NCBI RefSeq assembly: GCF_003076275.1
Contig: NZ_CP029064.1
Span: forward strand, 4,733,501 to 4,797,500
DNA: 64,000 nt
Origin: Microbulbifer sp. A4B17
GTDB lineage: Bacteria; Pseudomonadota; Gammaproteobacteria; Pseudomonadales; Cellvibrionaceae
Reading direction: 5' to 3'
Part shown: one piece after another, positions 47,926 to 57,764 of the stretch
Numbering within the stretch: position 1 is the first letter of the stretch
How the letters are laid out: every line of letters starts with the position of its first letter
The notes under the pieces: generated by a model
What the model was told of the DNA's origin: nothing
The model's database searches: none
What the model saw: the letters and a program-made list of their open reading frames with translations, nothing else
Program-made: the position numbers and the translations under genes

Positions 47926-48696
47926 TCAAGTCACAAAGTGGCGCAACAGATAGCCAACGGTAAGTGCCAGGACTGCCGCGCTGCCACCAAATACCAGGGT
48001 TTTTAGGCCCGCCAGCAACAGGTAGTGGGAAAACACCAGGCCTTTACACAACCCAATGGCGAAAAAAGCGCAGGCCGATAAACCTGCACTCGTATAAAAT
48101 TGTTCGGCGGGATTAAGACTGTGGAGAAGGTAGGGTAACAAGGGAATAGCACCCACACACAGAAAAGCGACAAAGGTCATCAGTGCCGCCCTCAGAGGTT
48201 TATGCTCCGCACGACTTATGCCGTACTCTTCCGCCAGCATTGTCTCTATCCACAGCTTTTGGTTCGCAGTGATGGTAGCGACAATATTATCGAGAACCTC
48301 TCCGCGAAAACCTTTCTGATAAAAAATCTGTCGAATCTCCTCCCTCTCTCCCTCAGGAACTAGAGCGATATGCTCGCGCTCAGTGTTCGTGGCAGCAGCC
48401 CGCTGCTCACGCTCCACACTGGCAGCTTCATAATTACTCACCGCCATACTGAAACCATCGGCTATAAGGTTGGCAAATCCCATTACAAGTACAACCGCTT
48501 CGGAGAAACCTGCACCGAAAGCACCGGCAACAATAGCAAAGGTGGTCACGCAACCATCTATCGCTCCCAGGACAAAATCAGAAAGCTGCTGTGATCGCGG
48601 CTGGCGCTGCAGGCGCGCTTCAATACGCTCCGGCCGGTGCTCTTCAATTAAAGCTTCTCGGCTATCCTGCTTGCGCCTTGGGTTTTGCCGTTCCAT
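47926..48696 (-). CDS. VIT1/CCC1 family membrane protein
   Basis: 256 residues. A long charged N-terminus (1-40) precedes LSDFVLGAIDGCVTTFAIVAGAFGAGFSEAVVLVMGFANLIADGFSMAVSNYEA (split), the signature of the VIT1/CCC1 iron/manganese transporter family, then a cytoplasmic helical loop (Glu-rich, about 95-150) and three C-terminal helices. It may move Fe or Mn out of the cytoplasm. Convergent with the diguanylate cyclase gene (3 bases apart). The GNAT gene lies just upstream on the same strand. Confidence 0.88.
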   Translation of the reverse strand: MERQNPRRKQDSREALIEEHRPERIEARLQRQPRSQQLSDFVLGAIDGCVTTFAIVAGAFGAGFSEAVVLVMGFANLIADGFSMAVSNYEAASVEREQRAAATNTEREHIALVPEGEREEIRQIFYQKGFRGEVLDNIVATITANQKLWIETMLAEEYGISRAEHKPLRAALMTFVAFLCVGAIPLLPYLLHSLNPAEQFYTSAGLSACAFFAIGLCKGLVFSHYLLLAGLKTLVFGGSAAVLALTVGYLLRHFVT

Positions 48697-48707
48697 AACT
48701 CTGCGAT

Positions 48708-49190
48708 CTACTGTAAAAAACGCTGCAAAACATAGGCATCCCGCAACTTTCCCGAGGAGTCAGTAAATGCTTTGTCCAGCGTCTCGATAATAGAAAATCC
48801 CAACTCCGTATAGAGCGTAATTGCCGGCAGGTTGTCGCTGGGAACGTAGTTAAACTGCATCTGCAGGTAACCAGCATCCTGAGCTCTGGAAATAGCATGC
48901 TGGACCAATGCTCGGCCTACACCGCGATCGCGCACTTCCGTGTGTACCAAAAAGCTGGCTGTCGCAACATGGCTGTTAATACCTGGAAAGTTAACCCCCA
49001 GCTTGTACACCCCCAATAAGTGCGGCAGCTCTTCAGCAACATACGTCTGTAAGTCTTCATTGAGCCATTGGGCAGAGAAAGCTTCTCGACTGATTTTATT
49101 TGAGTAACGAAGTTCACCACTACTTCGCACGGCGCAAAATAGACTCCATATACCCTCGAGATCGCTATCTGTTGCTTGCCGAATTTCCAT
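48708..49190 (-). CDS. GNAT family N-acetyltransferase
   Basis: 160 residues from Met 49190 (MEIRQATDSDLEGIW, a canonical GNAT beginning); ATG at 49214 would add 8 residues and neither has a good ribosome site. The acetyl-CoA loop is EVRDRGVGRALVQHAI (about 83-98), and the C-terminal part has PAITLYTELGFSIIETL, the typical GNAT turn before strand 6. Substrate unknown. It lies between the VIT1 gene (11 bases) and the hypothetical exported-protein gene, which may be one transcriptional unit. Confidence 0.85.
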   Translation of the reverse strand: MEIRQATDSDLEGIWSLFCAVRSSGELRYSNKISREAFSAQWLNEDLQTYVAEELPHLLGVYKLGVNFPGINSHVATASFLVHTEVRDRGVGRALVQHAISRAQDAGYLQMQFNYVPSDNLPAITLYTELGFSIIETLDKAFTDSSGKLRDAYVLQRFLQ

Positions 49191-49222
49191 TGAAGTCCAT
49201 ATCTTAGGCGGCATTCCGCACT

Positions 49223-49993
49223 TTAATCGCGCACAATAAAGCTGCCCCGGTCAACACCGGTATTCCCGGTCCTGGGATCGTAGGCATACAGCACAACTTC
49301 ATAAACACCGGGCACATCTGTCGCAAAGGGTGCACTAAAGGTGTTCATCATTTCCTGAATCTCCAGTGGCACACGGGCAAATGGTTTGCCATCCCGTTTT
49401 ATCAATGCAACAACTTCGATCTTACTGCCGTCCCAAAGACCGCCATCGGTAAGTGAACAGCCACACATCATCACAACGTTGGCACGAATCTCAAAGGGGC
49501 TCTGATCCAAACCGGTATAGAGATGTGTCTGGGGGCTGATTAAATCCACCAGCATTCCAGGAATTTCTACAATCAGCCCATCGCCAGTAATCGGCTTACC
49601 CGGAACCAGCCAGGTCTGTGTCTGCGCGACCACCCGGGCCTGCTTTTTAATATATGGAGCCAGAACTTCCACTGTCAGGAAAATCGGCTCACTGATATCT
49701 AGTGTAGCGGTAAATTGTGCAGCACCATCAGCTATGGGCTGGTACCTCGCGCGGGGCGTTTTCATAATCTTTGTGGTATCCCCGGTACTCCCTTGGGTGA
49801 GTCCTTTGGCGAGAATCTCACCAGAATCAGCATCGCGGATAATGACCATAGCACCGCCGATAGAGGTACCGATAAACTTGGCATCCATAGCCTTAGCACG
49901 CACAGTAATTTCTGTGGGTGTAGTTTCCGCGCACAAAAAGGAGCTGAAAAACTGTAATACCAGTGCTAAGGCAAAAATTCCTATATTCTTCAT
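49223..49993 (-). CDS. Exported protein of unknown function, Ig-like
   Basis: 256 residues from ATG 49993, which has AGGGAG upstream and starts a clear signal peptide (cleavage near LCAE, about 22). The mature protein is beta-rich. Two segments look like Ig-type folds, one ITVRAKAMDAKFIGTSIGGAMVIIRDADSGEIL with AAQFTATLDI, and a C-terminal one ending VPGVYEVVLYAYDPRTGNTGVDRG. Between them a Cys-rich motif ANVVMMCGCSLTDGGLWDG stands out and could bind a metal or haem. No family recognised. The next gene downstream is a GNAT. Confidence 0.6.
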   Translation of the reverse strand: MKNIGIFALALVLQFFSSFLCAETTPTEITVRAKAMDAKFIGTSIGGAMVIIRDADSGEILAKGLTQGSTGDTTKIMKTPRARYQPIADGAAQFTATLDISEPIFLTVEVLAPYIKKQARVVAQTQTWLVPGKPITGDGLIVEIPGMLVDLISPQTHLYTGLDQSPFEIRANVVMMCGCSLTDGGLWDGSKIEVVALIKRDGKPFARVPLEIQEMMNTFSAPFATDVPGVYEVVLYAYDPRTGNTGVDRGSFIVRD

Positions 49994-50006
49994 AGCTAGC
50001 TCCCTT

Positions 50007-50588
50007 TTACTCAAAGCCCAGTAAAAAATAGATCCCAAAAATAACAAATGCCCATAACACAGCACCTATTGCCAGCCAGATTAAATTCCAAGGGGTAAAC
50101 TTTGAATTCGCGCGCCCCGAAATATCACCATTAACCGTATTGGCAGCCTTCTGTCCCTCATAGAGTGGCCACAGCATCAAGGGCAATAAAAGGATACTGA
50201 TTAAATCGATCAATGAAATCTCATCGGAATAATAAGAAACCCTGTCAGCAACAGATCCGGCAATCGCAAAAACCACATAAAATGTGGCCCAAAGCCCGGG
50301 AGCCCAACGGTAATCTAGCCCGGCCTCCTCGATACGACTTTGAATTCTCGAAAAAAGGGAGTGAGTGAAAAAGATAGAGAATATCGCCCGCATAACCGGC
50401 CACATATCCTCGCCACTGACACGCCGATATTCTGACCAATGACGGTAAAACCAATAAACAGAATACAGCCCCATAGTGCCGAGACTCATCACCCAGAACT
50501 TGGTTGGTGACACTACATAAAATTGTGCCTCACCCTCCGAGACAATATCTAATTCAGACTCCGGAGCGGAGTATATATTTGTATCCAT
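50007..50588 (-). CDS. DUF4234-like membrane protein with Y.APE N-terminal motif
   Basis: 193 residues from ATG 50588; a longer frame from 50642 is less likely. The N-terminus has IYSAPESELDIV, similar to IYKAPEANL of the 7430 gene. Then SPTKFWVMSLGTMGLYSVYWFYRHWSEYRR is a DUF4234-like or TM-helix pair (about 31-60), followed by further helices at about 68-80, 95-120, 135-155 and 170-190. No function recognised. It lies 13 bases upstream of the exported Ig-like gene. Confidence 0.65.
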   Translation of the reverse strand: MDTNIYSAPESELDIVSEGEAQFYVVSPTKFWVMSLGTMGLYSVYWFYRHWSEYRRVSGEDMWPVMRAIFSIFFTHSLFSRIQSRIEEAGLDYRWAPGLWATFYVVFAIAGSVADRVSYYSDEISLIDLISILLLPLMLWPLYEGQKAANTVNGDISGRANSKFTPWNLIWLAIGAVLWAFVIFGIYFLLGFE

Positions 50589-50670
50589 TGTGAACTGTCC
50601 ATAAATAAAAATCGCAGGGAAAACCAGCCTTCCCCTATACACAGACGATATTCACAGAAATAGGCCCAAT

Positions 50671-50700
50671 AAAAAAGCCGGGCATAGCCCGGCTTTTTTA
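50671..50700 (-). terminator. Terminator of DUF4234-like or DUF885 region
   Basis: AAAAAAGCCGGGC / GCCCGGCTTTTTT stem with a 3-base loop, between the DUF4234-like gene start and the DUF885 gene end. Because DUF885 is transcribed leftward, this is its terminator. Confidence 0.9.
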
Positions 50701-50719
50701 TTGGGGTCAGAACAGAAGC

Positions 50720-52612
50720 TTATGATTGCTTCACTGATTCAACCCAGGAAGCCACGCGGCTCTCCAAAACTGGTACAGGCAGAGCACCACCACCCAATAC
50801 AGTATCGTGGAATCCGCGAATATCGAACTTTTCGCCCAGTTGATCCTCAGCCTGCTTGCGCAGCTCCTGGATCTTCAGCATACCGATTTTGTAAGCAGTA
50901 GCCTGACCCGGCCAAGTCAGGTAACGGCGCACTTCGGAACGAACCGCTGTTTCGGGAATTGCGGAGTTTTCCAGGAAGTACTCCACTGCCTGCTCTTCGC
51001 TCCAATCTTTAGCATGCAGGCCGGTATCGACGACTAAGCGAATAGCGCGCCACATTTCAGCAGTCAGATGACCAAATAAGTTGTAGGGATCTTCATATGC
51101 TCCCATTTCCTTGGCCAGTTTCTCGGAGTACAGCGCCCAGCCCTCTACGTAAACAGTGAAGTGGGCCTGGGTACGAAACTGTGGGATACCCTCCAGCTCC
51201 TGAGCAATAGAGATCTGCATATGGTGACCGGGGTTGCCCTCGTGATAGGCGACGGTTTCCATATCAGTCGTGGAGTAGGCACTCATATCGGACAGGTGCG
51301 CATAGTAAATACCCGGGCGGGAACCATCTGGAGTGCCGGGGTAGTAGTGCTGGGCACCGCCATCCTGCTCGCGGAAAGCTTCAACCCGCTTTACGACCAA
51401 CTCGGCTTTCGGCAGCAGGCCAAAGTATTCCGGCAACTTCTTGGTAATGTTATCCAAAAATGCCGTTGAGTCATCCAGGTAGCCCTGGCGGCCTTCGTCG
51501 GTATTCGGGTAGTAGAACTGGCCATCTTCACGGATAAACTTGAAGAAGTCCTGCAGGCTTCCCTCGAAACCCACCTGCTTTTTGATCGTTTCCATCTCAC
51601 CACGGATACGCGCCACTTCTTCGAGACCGATATTGTGAATCTGGTCAGCGGTGAGCTCTGTAGTGGTGGTGTTGGCCAGGCGATGATTGTAGAAGGCCAT
51701 ACCATTGGGCAGGCTGCTCGCACCTTGCGGTTCTGCTGAGGTTTTCTCCATATCCGCCTTGAGCCAGGCAACCAGGCCCTGATAGGCAGGGAAGAATTCT
51801 GTCTCTAAAGCCTTACGCGCTTCTGCAGTCAGCTTGTCTGCCTGCTTCTGGTCAATAGTGCCGGCTTCAAGCAGCTCTGCGATTTTGCCTTTGGCACCGG
51901 TCCATAGGGGCGCGTCTTCACCATCGGTGAAAGGCGCACCTTCAATCAGCTTGCTTGACTGTTCAATCGCACCCTCATAGGCAAAGCGCGGGGGACGAAT
52001 ACCTTCCTTGGCTGACAGCTTGGCGCGATCAAGCAACTGGTTGATCGCACGGGAAATACCACCGATACGGGTGATATACGCCTGCATATCTTCAATGTTA
52101 TCCACTTTGTGGAAGTTCAGCAGGAAGTTGGGCAGCTGCGATTGCGCGCCTCCCATCTGCTCAAAGATATAGCCGTGGCGGATAAACGGTGCAGCAGCCT
52201 TGGCCTGTTCAAACTGATAAATCCAGATATCGTAGGAAGTTTTACCCTCCTGATTCAGCTTGCTGTAGTCGAAATTCTTCTTGAGTTCTTCGACACTCTT
52301 TTCCTGCCAGGCCAGCCTGCGAGCCTCTGCGGCCTCGCTCATATCATCAATCTGGTCGTATTGATCTTTACGGCCCAGGTAGGACAGCTGAATCGGGCTG
52401 AACTGCAGCTGCTCCTCATAGCGCTCATCCAGCCACTCAGTCAGGCGCTGGGTTTCGGCAACCGCATCTACAGTGACTGAAGCCTCGGCAACAATATTCT
52501 GGGGCTTATCTACGCTGGCTCCAGCTTGAGCACTCTTGTCACCCTGACAGCCCGCAAGGATCGCGACAGCCAGCAGGCTAGGGATAAGTGGATTGTTCAG
52601 CTTTATCGGCAT
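50720..52612 (-). CDS. DUF885 family lipoprotein (putative metallopeptidase)
   Basis: 630 residues from ATG 52612, where a lipoprotein signal with lipobox LAGC (about 18) begins; the longer frame from 52687 is rejected. The DUF885 domain covers most of the chain. The metal-site motif is AYHEGNPGHHMQ (about 455-466), comparable to HExxH enzymes with the downstream Glu in EGWALYSEKLAKEMG (about 490-504). Members are presumed peptidases; no activity is known for this one. It is lipid-anchored and stands alone. Confidence 0.9.
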   Translation of the reverse strand: MPIKLNNPLIPSLLAVAILAGCQGDKSAQAGASVDKPQNIVAEASVTVDAVAETQRLTEWLDERYEEQLQFSPIQLSYLGRKDQYDQIDDMSEAAEARRLAWQEKSVEELKKNFDYSKLNQEGKTSYDIWIYQFEQAKAAAPFIRHGYIFEQMGGAQSQLPNFLLNFHKVDNIEDMQAYITRIGGISRAINQLLDRAKLSAKEGIRPPRFAYEGAIEQSSKLIEGAPFTDGEDAPLWTGAKGKIAELLEAGTIDQKQADKLTAEARKALETEFFPAYQGLVAWLKADMEKTSAEPQGASSLPNGMAFYNHRLANTTTTELTADQIHNIGLEEVARIRGEMETIKKQVGFEGSLQDFFKFIREDGQFYYPNTDEGRQGYLDDSTAFLDNITKKLPEYFGLLPKAELVVKRVEAFREQDGGAQHYYPGTPDGSRPGIYYAHLSDMSAYSTTDMETVAYHEGNPGHHMQISIAQELEGIPQFRTQAHFTVYVEGWALYSEKLAKEMGAYEDPYNLFGHLTAEMWRAIRLVVDTGLHAKDWSEEQAVEYFLENSAIPETAVRSEVRRYLTWPGQATAYKIGMLKIQELRKQAEDQLGEKFDIRGFHDTVLGGGALPVPVLESRVASWVESVKQS

Positions 52613-52800
52613 CTTCCTATCTCGATCAAAAGTTGTACAAAAAAACGCCGCTAACTTTGACACGAAATCGGTGAAGTGTCGATTCATGCCCCCCAGAACG
52701 CCATATGTTTGCGTTGAGTTGAGGCAAATCGGAGATTTTGATCTAGGCGGGTGTGATATCAGAAGGAAGGTATTGCCACAAGTGACCTTGCAGTAATGGT

Positions 52801-53622
52801 CTAACGTCTCCCTGCTGTCCGATCCACGATATGCAGCTCTCGCTGGGGGAAGGGAACCGTTAAGCCCTCCGCCTCAAGTGCAGGCTTAAGCTGCTGCATC
52901 AGAGACCAGTAGACTTCCCAGTATTGATCATTGGCAGCCCAGGCCCTCAATTGCAAATTGACTGCGCTGTCAGCAAGTTCCTTTACGGCAAAACTGGGCT
53001 CCGGCTCAGCGAGAATACGGGGCTCCTCTGCTACCATGCGACGCAATACTGCTAAACCGGTATCAATATCATCGCCATAGGCAATACTCGCCACTATCTC
53101 AAAACGGCGAGTCTTATTGCGGCTGAAGTTGGTGAGCACTTGCCCCCAGATAGCACTGTTGGGTGCGCTAATACGCAACCCATCAATGGTATCCAGCTCA
53201 GTGGTAAACATTCCCACTTCACGCACAGTGCCCATGGTAGTACCGAACTGAATCACATCCCCGACGCGAAACGGCCGCAAACCCAATAACAGGAAACCTG
53301 AAGCAATATTTTGCAAGGTATCTTTTAGGGCAAGTGCTACTGCTACGCCAGTAGCGCCCAGCAGGGCTATCAAACTGGTGGTATTAATACCGAAGACATC
53401 CAACACCAGCAGAGCGCCAACAATATAAATCGCCCAACAGGACACACTGCGCAGTACTGGGCGCAAGGTAATATCAAGGCGTTCCGGCAATCGATTAACA
53501 GCCCGGCGGGCAAGATGAACTGCAAGAAGCGTCGCCAAAACCACTAGTAATGCGGCCCCCAGCTTTAGGGACAACTCTGTCAATTGAGGCCAGTATTCAT
53601 TCGATAAGCTATTAATATTCAT
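52801..53622 (-). CDS. Small MscS-type mechanosensitive channel
   Basis: 273 residues, close to E. coli MscS. Three membrane helices (about 18-38, 60-80 and 85-105): the pore helix is GATGVAVALALKDTLQNIASGFLLL (two parts) with the Gly/Ala pattern of TM3, followed by LRPFRVGDVIQFGTTMGTV and a beta domain (APNSAIWGQVLTNFS). It releases solutes during osmotic downshock. It lies between tag and DUF885, both on the same strand but with gaps. Confidence 0.93.
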   Translation of the reverse strand: MNINSLSNEYWPQLTELSLKLGAALLVVLATLLAVHLARRAVNRLPERLDITLRPVLRSVSCWAIYIVGALLVLDVFGINTTSLIALLGATGVAVALALKDTLQNIASGFLLLGLRPFRVGDVIQFGTTMGTVREVGMFTTELDTIDGLRISAPNSAIWGQVLTNFSRNKTRRFEIVASIAYGDDIDTGLAVLRRMVAEEPRILAEPEPSFAVKELADSAVNLQLRAWAANDQYWEVYWSLMQQLKPALEAEGLTVPFPQRELHIVDRTAGRR

Positions 53623-53653
53623 TGATCTCCAGGAATAAGACCTGATCTCAAAT

Positions 53654-54247
53654 TCAAGCTAATCCTAAGCTCTGCGCCTCATTGATACAGCGCTGATGAG
53701 CCGGACAAGTTTCCAGGTGATCATTGACCATTCCGGTAGCCTGCATATGTGCATACATAATGGTTGACCCAACAAAACTGAAACCGGCCTTTTTTAAGGC
53801 CTTACTCATCGCATCGGATTCGGCTGTAGTCGCGGGTACCTGCTTCATAGTGCGGGGGCGATTAATGATCACCTTACCGTCGGTGAACTGCCAAAGGAAA
53901 TCCTTCAGGGAAATACCGCGATCCCGCAGTTCAAGCGTTGCCCGTGCATTCTTAATAGCCGATTCAACTTTGAGCCGATTGCGAATAATTCCCGGGTTAA
54001 GCAGTAATTTCTCTATTTTTTTAGGAGTGTATCTGGCAATTTTGTCAGCGTCGAAATTATCGAAGAGTTTACGATAATTCTCCCGTTTATTGAGAACAGT
54101 AATCCAGGATAAACCAGCTTGGGCCCCTTCCAGCAACAAAAATTCAAACAGGGTTTGCTCATCAGTAACCGGCCTACCCCACTCTTCATCGTGGTAACTC
54201 TGATAAAGTGGCGTAGACAGGCACCAATCACAACGCTTTTCCGTCAT
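53654..54247 (-). CDS. tag: DNA-3-methyladenine glycosylase I
   Basis: 197 residues. Starts CDWCLSTPLYQSYHDEEWGRPVTDE, the Tag signature with Cys pair and Glu for base recognition, then LFEFLLLEGAQAGLSWITVLNKRENYRKLF and a C-terminal GSTIMYAHMQATGMVNDH with zinc-binding His and Cys (HLETCPAHQRC). It excises 3-methyladenine from alkylated DNA. The gene follows the MscS gene by 31 bases. Confidence 0.96.
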   Translation of the reverse strand: MTEKRCDWCLSTPLYQSYHDEEWGRPVTDEQTLFEFLLLEGAQAGLSWITVLNKRENYRKLFDNFDADKIARYTPKKIEKLLLNPGIIRNRLKVESAIKNARATLELRDRGISLKDFLWQFTDGKVIINRPRTMKQVPATTAESDAMSKALKKAGFSFVGSTIMYAHMQATGMVNDHLETCPAHQRCINEAQSLGLA

Positions 54248-54354
54248 ATTTACTTCCCTATTTAATGACTAATTTGCGCCGGAAAAAAAATAATATTGAA
54301 TTAATTGTAATACCAATAACAAAGCAACTAACCCAAATATAATATTATTACGAT

Positions 54355-55344
54355 TCACTTCGACTCCAATAATTTCTTTTTCACTAGCCAGTCGCGACAT
54401 TCGCACAACATAGTATCCAATGACACGCCAGACTCATAATCGAGTTCACGTTCAGCTTTTGCACTACTGGCTACAACTCTCCGTGTTACCAAAGTAGCCT
54501 TCTCTGGAGTAATAACCGGCTCCTGCCCTGTCACACGAGACCAAAGATCGGAAAACCAAGCTATAGATTGAATCATGAAAGCTGGCGTGGTACGTTTTGG
54601 TACAGGTTTTTTCAGCAATTCTGCAATCTTCCCGAAGAACTCTAAAAAGCTGGCATCAGTCCCGGCCAAGATATAATTTTCTCCACAACATCCTTTTTCA
54701 ACGGCATTGATATGTGCTCGCGCAACTGCGCCGGCATGGCAAAAAGATCCCCAGCCCGGCGGAACTCCTGGAAGTTGATTTTTATCTATCAAAAAAAATG
54801 TCTGCGCCCAGCTGCTGGTATCATATTTACCCACAATTGCACAAGGGTTAAGAAATACCGCATCCAGCCCTCGTTCAATTTCCTTGCGGACTGCAATTTC
54901 CTCTCTTTTTTTTGTGTACAGATAGTGATGACGGGGATCGTCTGCCAACTTATCACTTTTCTCTGTAATTCTTTCCTTGTGGTAGCCGTAGGCAGATATT
55001 GAGCTGGTCACCACCATACGCCCTACATTTTTTTTCCTGGCCACCTTGGCAATATTCGCCGCCCCCTCAACATTATCTTTCCACTGCTGGGCATTACCGC
55101 CGCGCCACATGCTGGTATTGGCAGCCATATGGAAAAGTGCATCGACATTATCTGGAATCGCAGCCTGCAGGGAGTTGGTGTCATTTAATGAGGCCTCAAC
55201 CAAGTCTACTCCAAGGGAGTGCAACATATCAGTATTTGAGGTGCGCCGGTGCATAGCGGTAACTTTCCACCCGTCGCCAACTAATTGCTCTACCAAATTA
55301 GCGCCGAGAAAACCGGTACCCCCGGTTACAAATGCGTGTTTCAT
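54355..55344 (-). CDS. NAD-dependent epimerase/dehydratase family protein
   Basis: 329 residues from ATG 55344 with GGTGGA five bases before; the longer frame from 55464 adds 40 unrelated residues. The SDR nucleotide-binding loop is VTGGTGFLGANLVEQL (about 6-21), then LFHMAANTS (about 72-80), a Ser and a YxxxK-like pair in VTSSISAYGY (about 111-120) and YLYTKKREE (about 140-148; Tyr-x-x-x-Lys with Tyr140 or 142). Extended SDR related to dihydroflavonol/3-beta-hydroxysteroid-like reductases; substrate unknown. AT-rich intergenic ends with the tag gene. Confidence 0.88.
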   Translation of the reverse strand: MKHAFVTGGTGFLGANLVEQLVGDGWKVTAMHRRTSNTDMLHSLGVDLVEASLNDTNSLQAAIPDNVDALFHMAANTSMWRGGNAQQWKDNVEGAANIAKVARKKNVGRMVVTSSISAYGYHKERITEKSDKLADDPRHHYLYTKKREEIAVRKEIERGLDAVFLNPCAIVGKYDTSSWAQTFFLIDKNQLPGVPPGWGSFCHAGAVARAHINAVEKGCCGENYILAGTDASFLEFFGKIAELLKKPVPKRTTPAFMIQSIAWFSDLWSRVTGQEPVITPEKATLVTRRVVASSAKAERELDYESGVSLDTMLCECRDWLVKKKLLESK

Positions 55345-55569
55345 AAATCCACCGGATGAGTTGTTATCGTTATTCAAACCCAGTGATAAGCTCTGCCGAA
55401 GCCACCTCCCTCCGGAAGGGCAGACCGGTTGGCGATACAACTGCTCCGGCAGAGCGGGCCACACTCATGGTTTCTCTGGAGTAACAGGCCCGGAAGTCTA
55501 TCCAGCTCAAGGTAGGGTAACTTTGTGTAACAACAATCACTTTCCCTTTAAGCTGGATTTATAGGACAG

Positions 55570-57678
55570 CTATTTGATTTTCATACCCAGATGGTAAGCG
55601 ATAAAACTCCACTGATTAGCAAAATCTTCTACCTGCATCCACACCGGCTTGCCAGCACCGTGCCCTGCACGGGTCTCTACCGCCAACCAAACCGGGCTCT
55701 TACACCCCTGGTCCTTTTGCAACGCGGCGGCGAACTTATAGCTGTGCCAAGGTACTACGCGATCATCGCGATCCGCAGTAGTGATCAGGGTTGCCGGGTA
55801 ACAGGTGCCCTCGCGGGTGTTATGCACCGGTGAGTAGGAGTAAAGCGCTTCAAACTGCTCCCTATCTTCACTCAGGCCATAATCACTGGACCATTGACGG
55901 GCATTTGCAGAGGCGGTGTGATAGCGAAGCATATCCAATACACCTACTGCTGGCAGGGCAGCAGCAAACAGGTCCGGGCGTTGTGCCAAGGTAGCACCTA
56001 CCAATAAGCCACCGTTCGAGCGTCCATTAATTGCCAGTTTCTGAGGGGAAGTCACCTTCTCATCAATAAGCCACTCTGCCGCCGCAATAAAGTCATCGAA
56101 GACGTTCTGTTTCTGGGTTTTGGTGCCCGCCTGATGCCAGGCCTCACCATACTCACTGCCTCCGCGAAGGTTTGCTATCGCCAGAGTTCCCCCCATATCC
56201 AGCCAACCGGCAAAGTGGTTGTAAAAGCGCGGCAATATAGAAACATTAAACCCACCGTAACCATACAGCAGTGTTGGGTTAGAGCCGTCACGCTTCATCC
56301 CTTTCCTGTGCACGAGGAACATAGGAATGGACGTGCCGTCCTTACTCTTGTAGAAGTGCTGGCTTACGGTCAAATCAGAAAAGTCAGCAGCATACTTAGG
56401 CTGCTTAAACAGCTTCGTCTCGCCAGTTTGTACATTCAGGTGATAAATACTCGGCGGAGTAATAAAGTTACTGAACGAGTAGAAGGTCTCCACTTCATCC
56501 TGATCGCCACCCAGGCCGGACACAGACCCCACTCCTGGTAACTTCAACTCATACTGCTTCTTACCTTTAATATCAGTGACCAAGACACGGGACTTGGCGT
56601 CTTCCAGGTAATGCAATACAAAGCGATCGCCCATGAAGTTAACGCTCTTCAGGGTACTTTTACTCTCCGGTATCAGGTCTCGCCAGTATTTTGGCTGAGG
56701 CTTGTCCAGATCAATAGCAATGACACGACCTAAAGGTGCATTCGCAGACGTTTTTACAAAGAAAGTCCCCCCTTCATTACCGAGGAATTCATACAAGCCG
56801 TCCCACTGGTCGAGTAACTTCACAACTTTCGCATTCTTGCTGCGAAGGTCACGGTAATAGAGGCCATTGGAGTCATATCCATCAAAGATGGAGAAAAGCA
56901 GGTAGTCACCATCGTGACTAACAAAGGCTTCTGGATTCCGGGTTGGGTGATCGGTGATCCTGTAGATCAACTGATCCTTCTCCTGAGGTTCACCCAGCCT
57001 ATGGAAGTATACGGCCACCTGCTGACTATCATCCGCACTGCCATCTTCGTTGAAGGGATAGCGGCTGTAGTAAAAACCCGATTCATCAGGCGCCCAGCTG
57101 GCACCACTGAACTTGATACCGGTGAGTCGTTCCTTGAGGTCTTTACCAGTCTTCAAGTCACGAATTCGGTAGTCGGTCCAGTCTGTGCCTCCATCAGAGG
57201 TGCCGTAAGCCAGGTAGTGTCCCTTGGGGCTGACCCTGAGACGCTTGGCAGCAATAGTGCCATCATCGCTGAGGGTGCGTGGGTCCAACACCGTATTACC
57301 TTCCCCAGCCAGGTCTGTAGCCTTGTAGAAGACATTTTGATCCCAATCACCAGTGTTGTAGCTGTAGTAATAGCTATCACCCTTCTTGTAGGGCACTCCA
57401 TAGCGCTCGTAGCGCCACAGCTCTGCCAGACGGTCATTGATTTTTTGCCACCCCGGCAGGTCCTTCAAGCGTGGCAGGGCATAGTTATTCTGTGCACCAA
57501 CCCAGTTCTTAACCTCATCACTGGACATATCCTCCATCCAGCGATAAGGATCGGCCACCTTTTGGCCAAAATATTCATCAATTTGTGTACCCTGCTTACT
57601 GCCCGGATAGTCATCAGCTGCGTGAACACTCACCGCAGCAAGTGCACCGGCAACCAGTGCCACTAGCTCTCTCTTCAT
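55570..57678 (-). CDS. Prolyl oligopeptidase (S9 family), exported
   Basis: 702 residues with signal peptide (1-20, ending VHA). The N-terminal helix PYRWMEDMSSDEVKNWV and seven-bladed propeller (about 80-430) surround the C-terminal alpha/beta hydrolase: nucleophile in GRSNGGLLVG, catalytic Asp in DRDDRVVPWHSYKFAA and His in RAGHGAGKP. It cleaves short peptides after Pro and, given the signal peptide, acts in the periplasm or outside. It is divergent from dtd. Confidence 0.95.
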   Translation of the reverse strand: MKRELVALVAGALAAVSVHAADDYPGSKQGTQIDEYFGQKVADPYRWMEDMSSDEVKNWVGAQNNYALPRLKDLPGWQKINDRLAELWRYERYGVPYKKGDSYYYSYNTGDWDQNVFYKATDLAGEGNTVLDPRTLSDDGTIAAKRLRVSPKGHYLAYGTSDGGTDWTDYRIRDLKTGKDLKERLTGIKFSGASWAPDESGFYYSRYPFNEDGSADDSQQVAVYFHRLGEPQEKDQLIYRITDHPTRNPEAFVSHDGDYLLFSIFDGYDSNGLYYRDLRSKNAKVVKLLDQWDGLYEFLGNEGGTFFVKTSANAPLGRVIAIDLDKPQPKYWRDLIPESKSTLKSVNFMGDRFVLHYLEDAKSRVLVTDIKGKKQYELKLPGVGSVSGLGGDQDEVETFYSFSNFITPPSIYHLNVQTGETKLFKQPKYAADFSDLTVSQHFYKSKDGTSIPMFLVHRKGMKRDGSNPTLLYGYGGFNVSILPRFYNHFAGWLDMGGTLAIANLRGGSEYGEAWHQAGTKTQKQNVFDDFIAAAEWLIDEKVTSPQKLAINGRSNGGLLVGATLAQRPDLFAAALPAVGVLDMLRYHTASANARQWSSDYGLSEDREQFEALYSYSPVHNTREGTCYPATLITTADRDDRVVPWHSYKFAAALQKDQGCKSPVWLAVETRAGHGAGKPVWMQVEDFANQWSFIAYHLGMKIK

Positions 57679-57764
57679 ACCGTATTCTCGGTTTCTCTAC
57701 TTGGATCAGTCCGCTAATCTAGGCGATTTGAACGCTTGGTTCCAGACAGACGGAGAGAAGTGAG

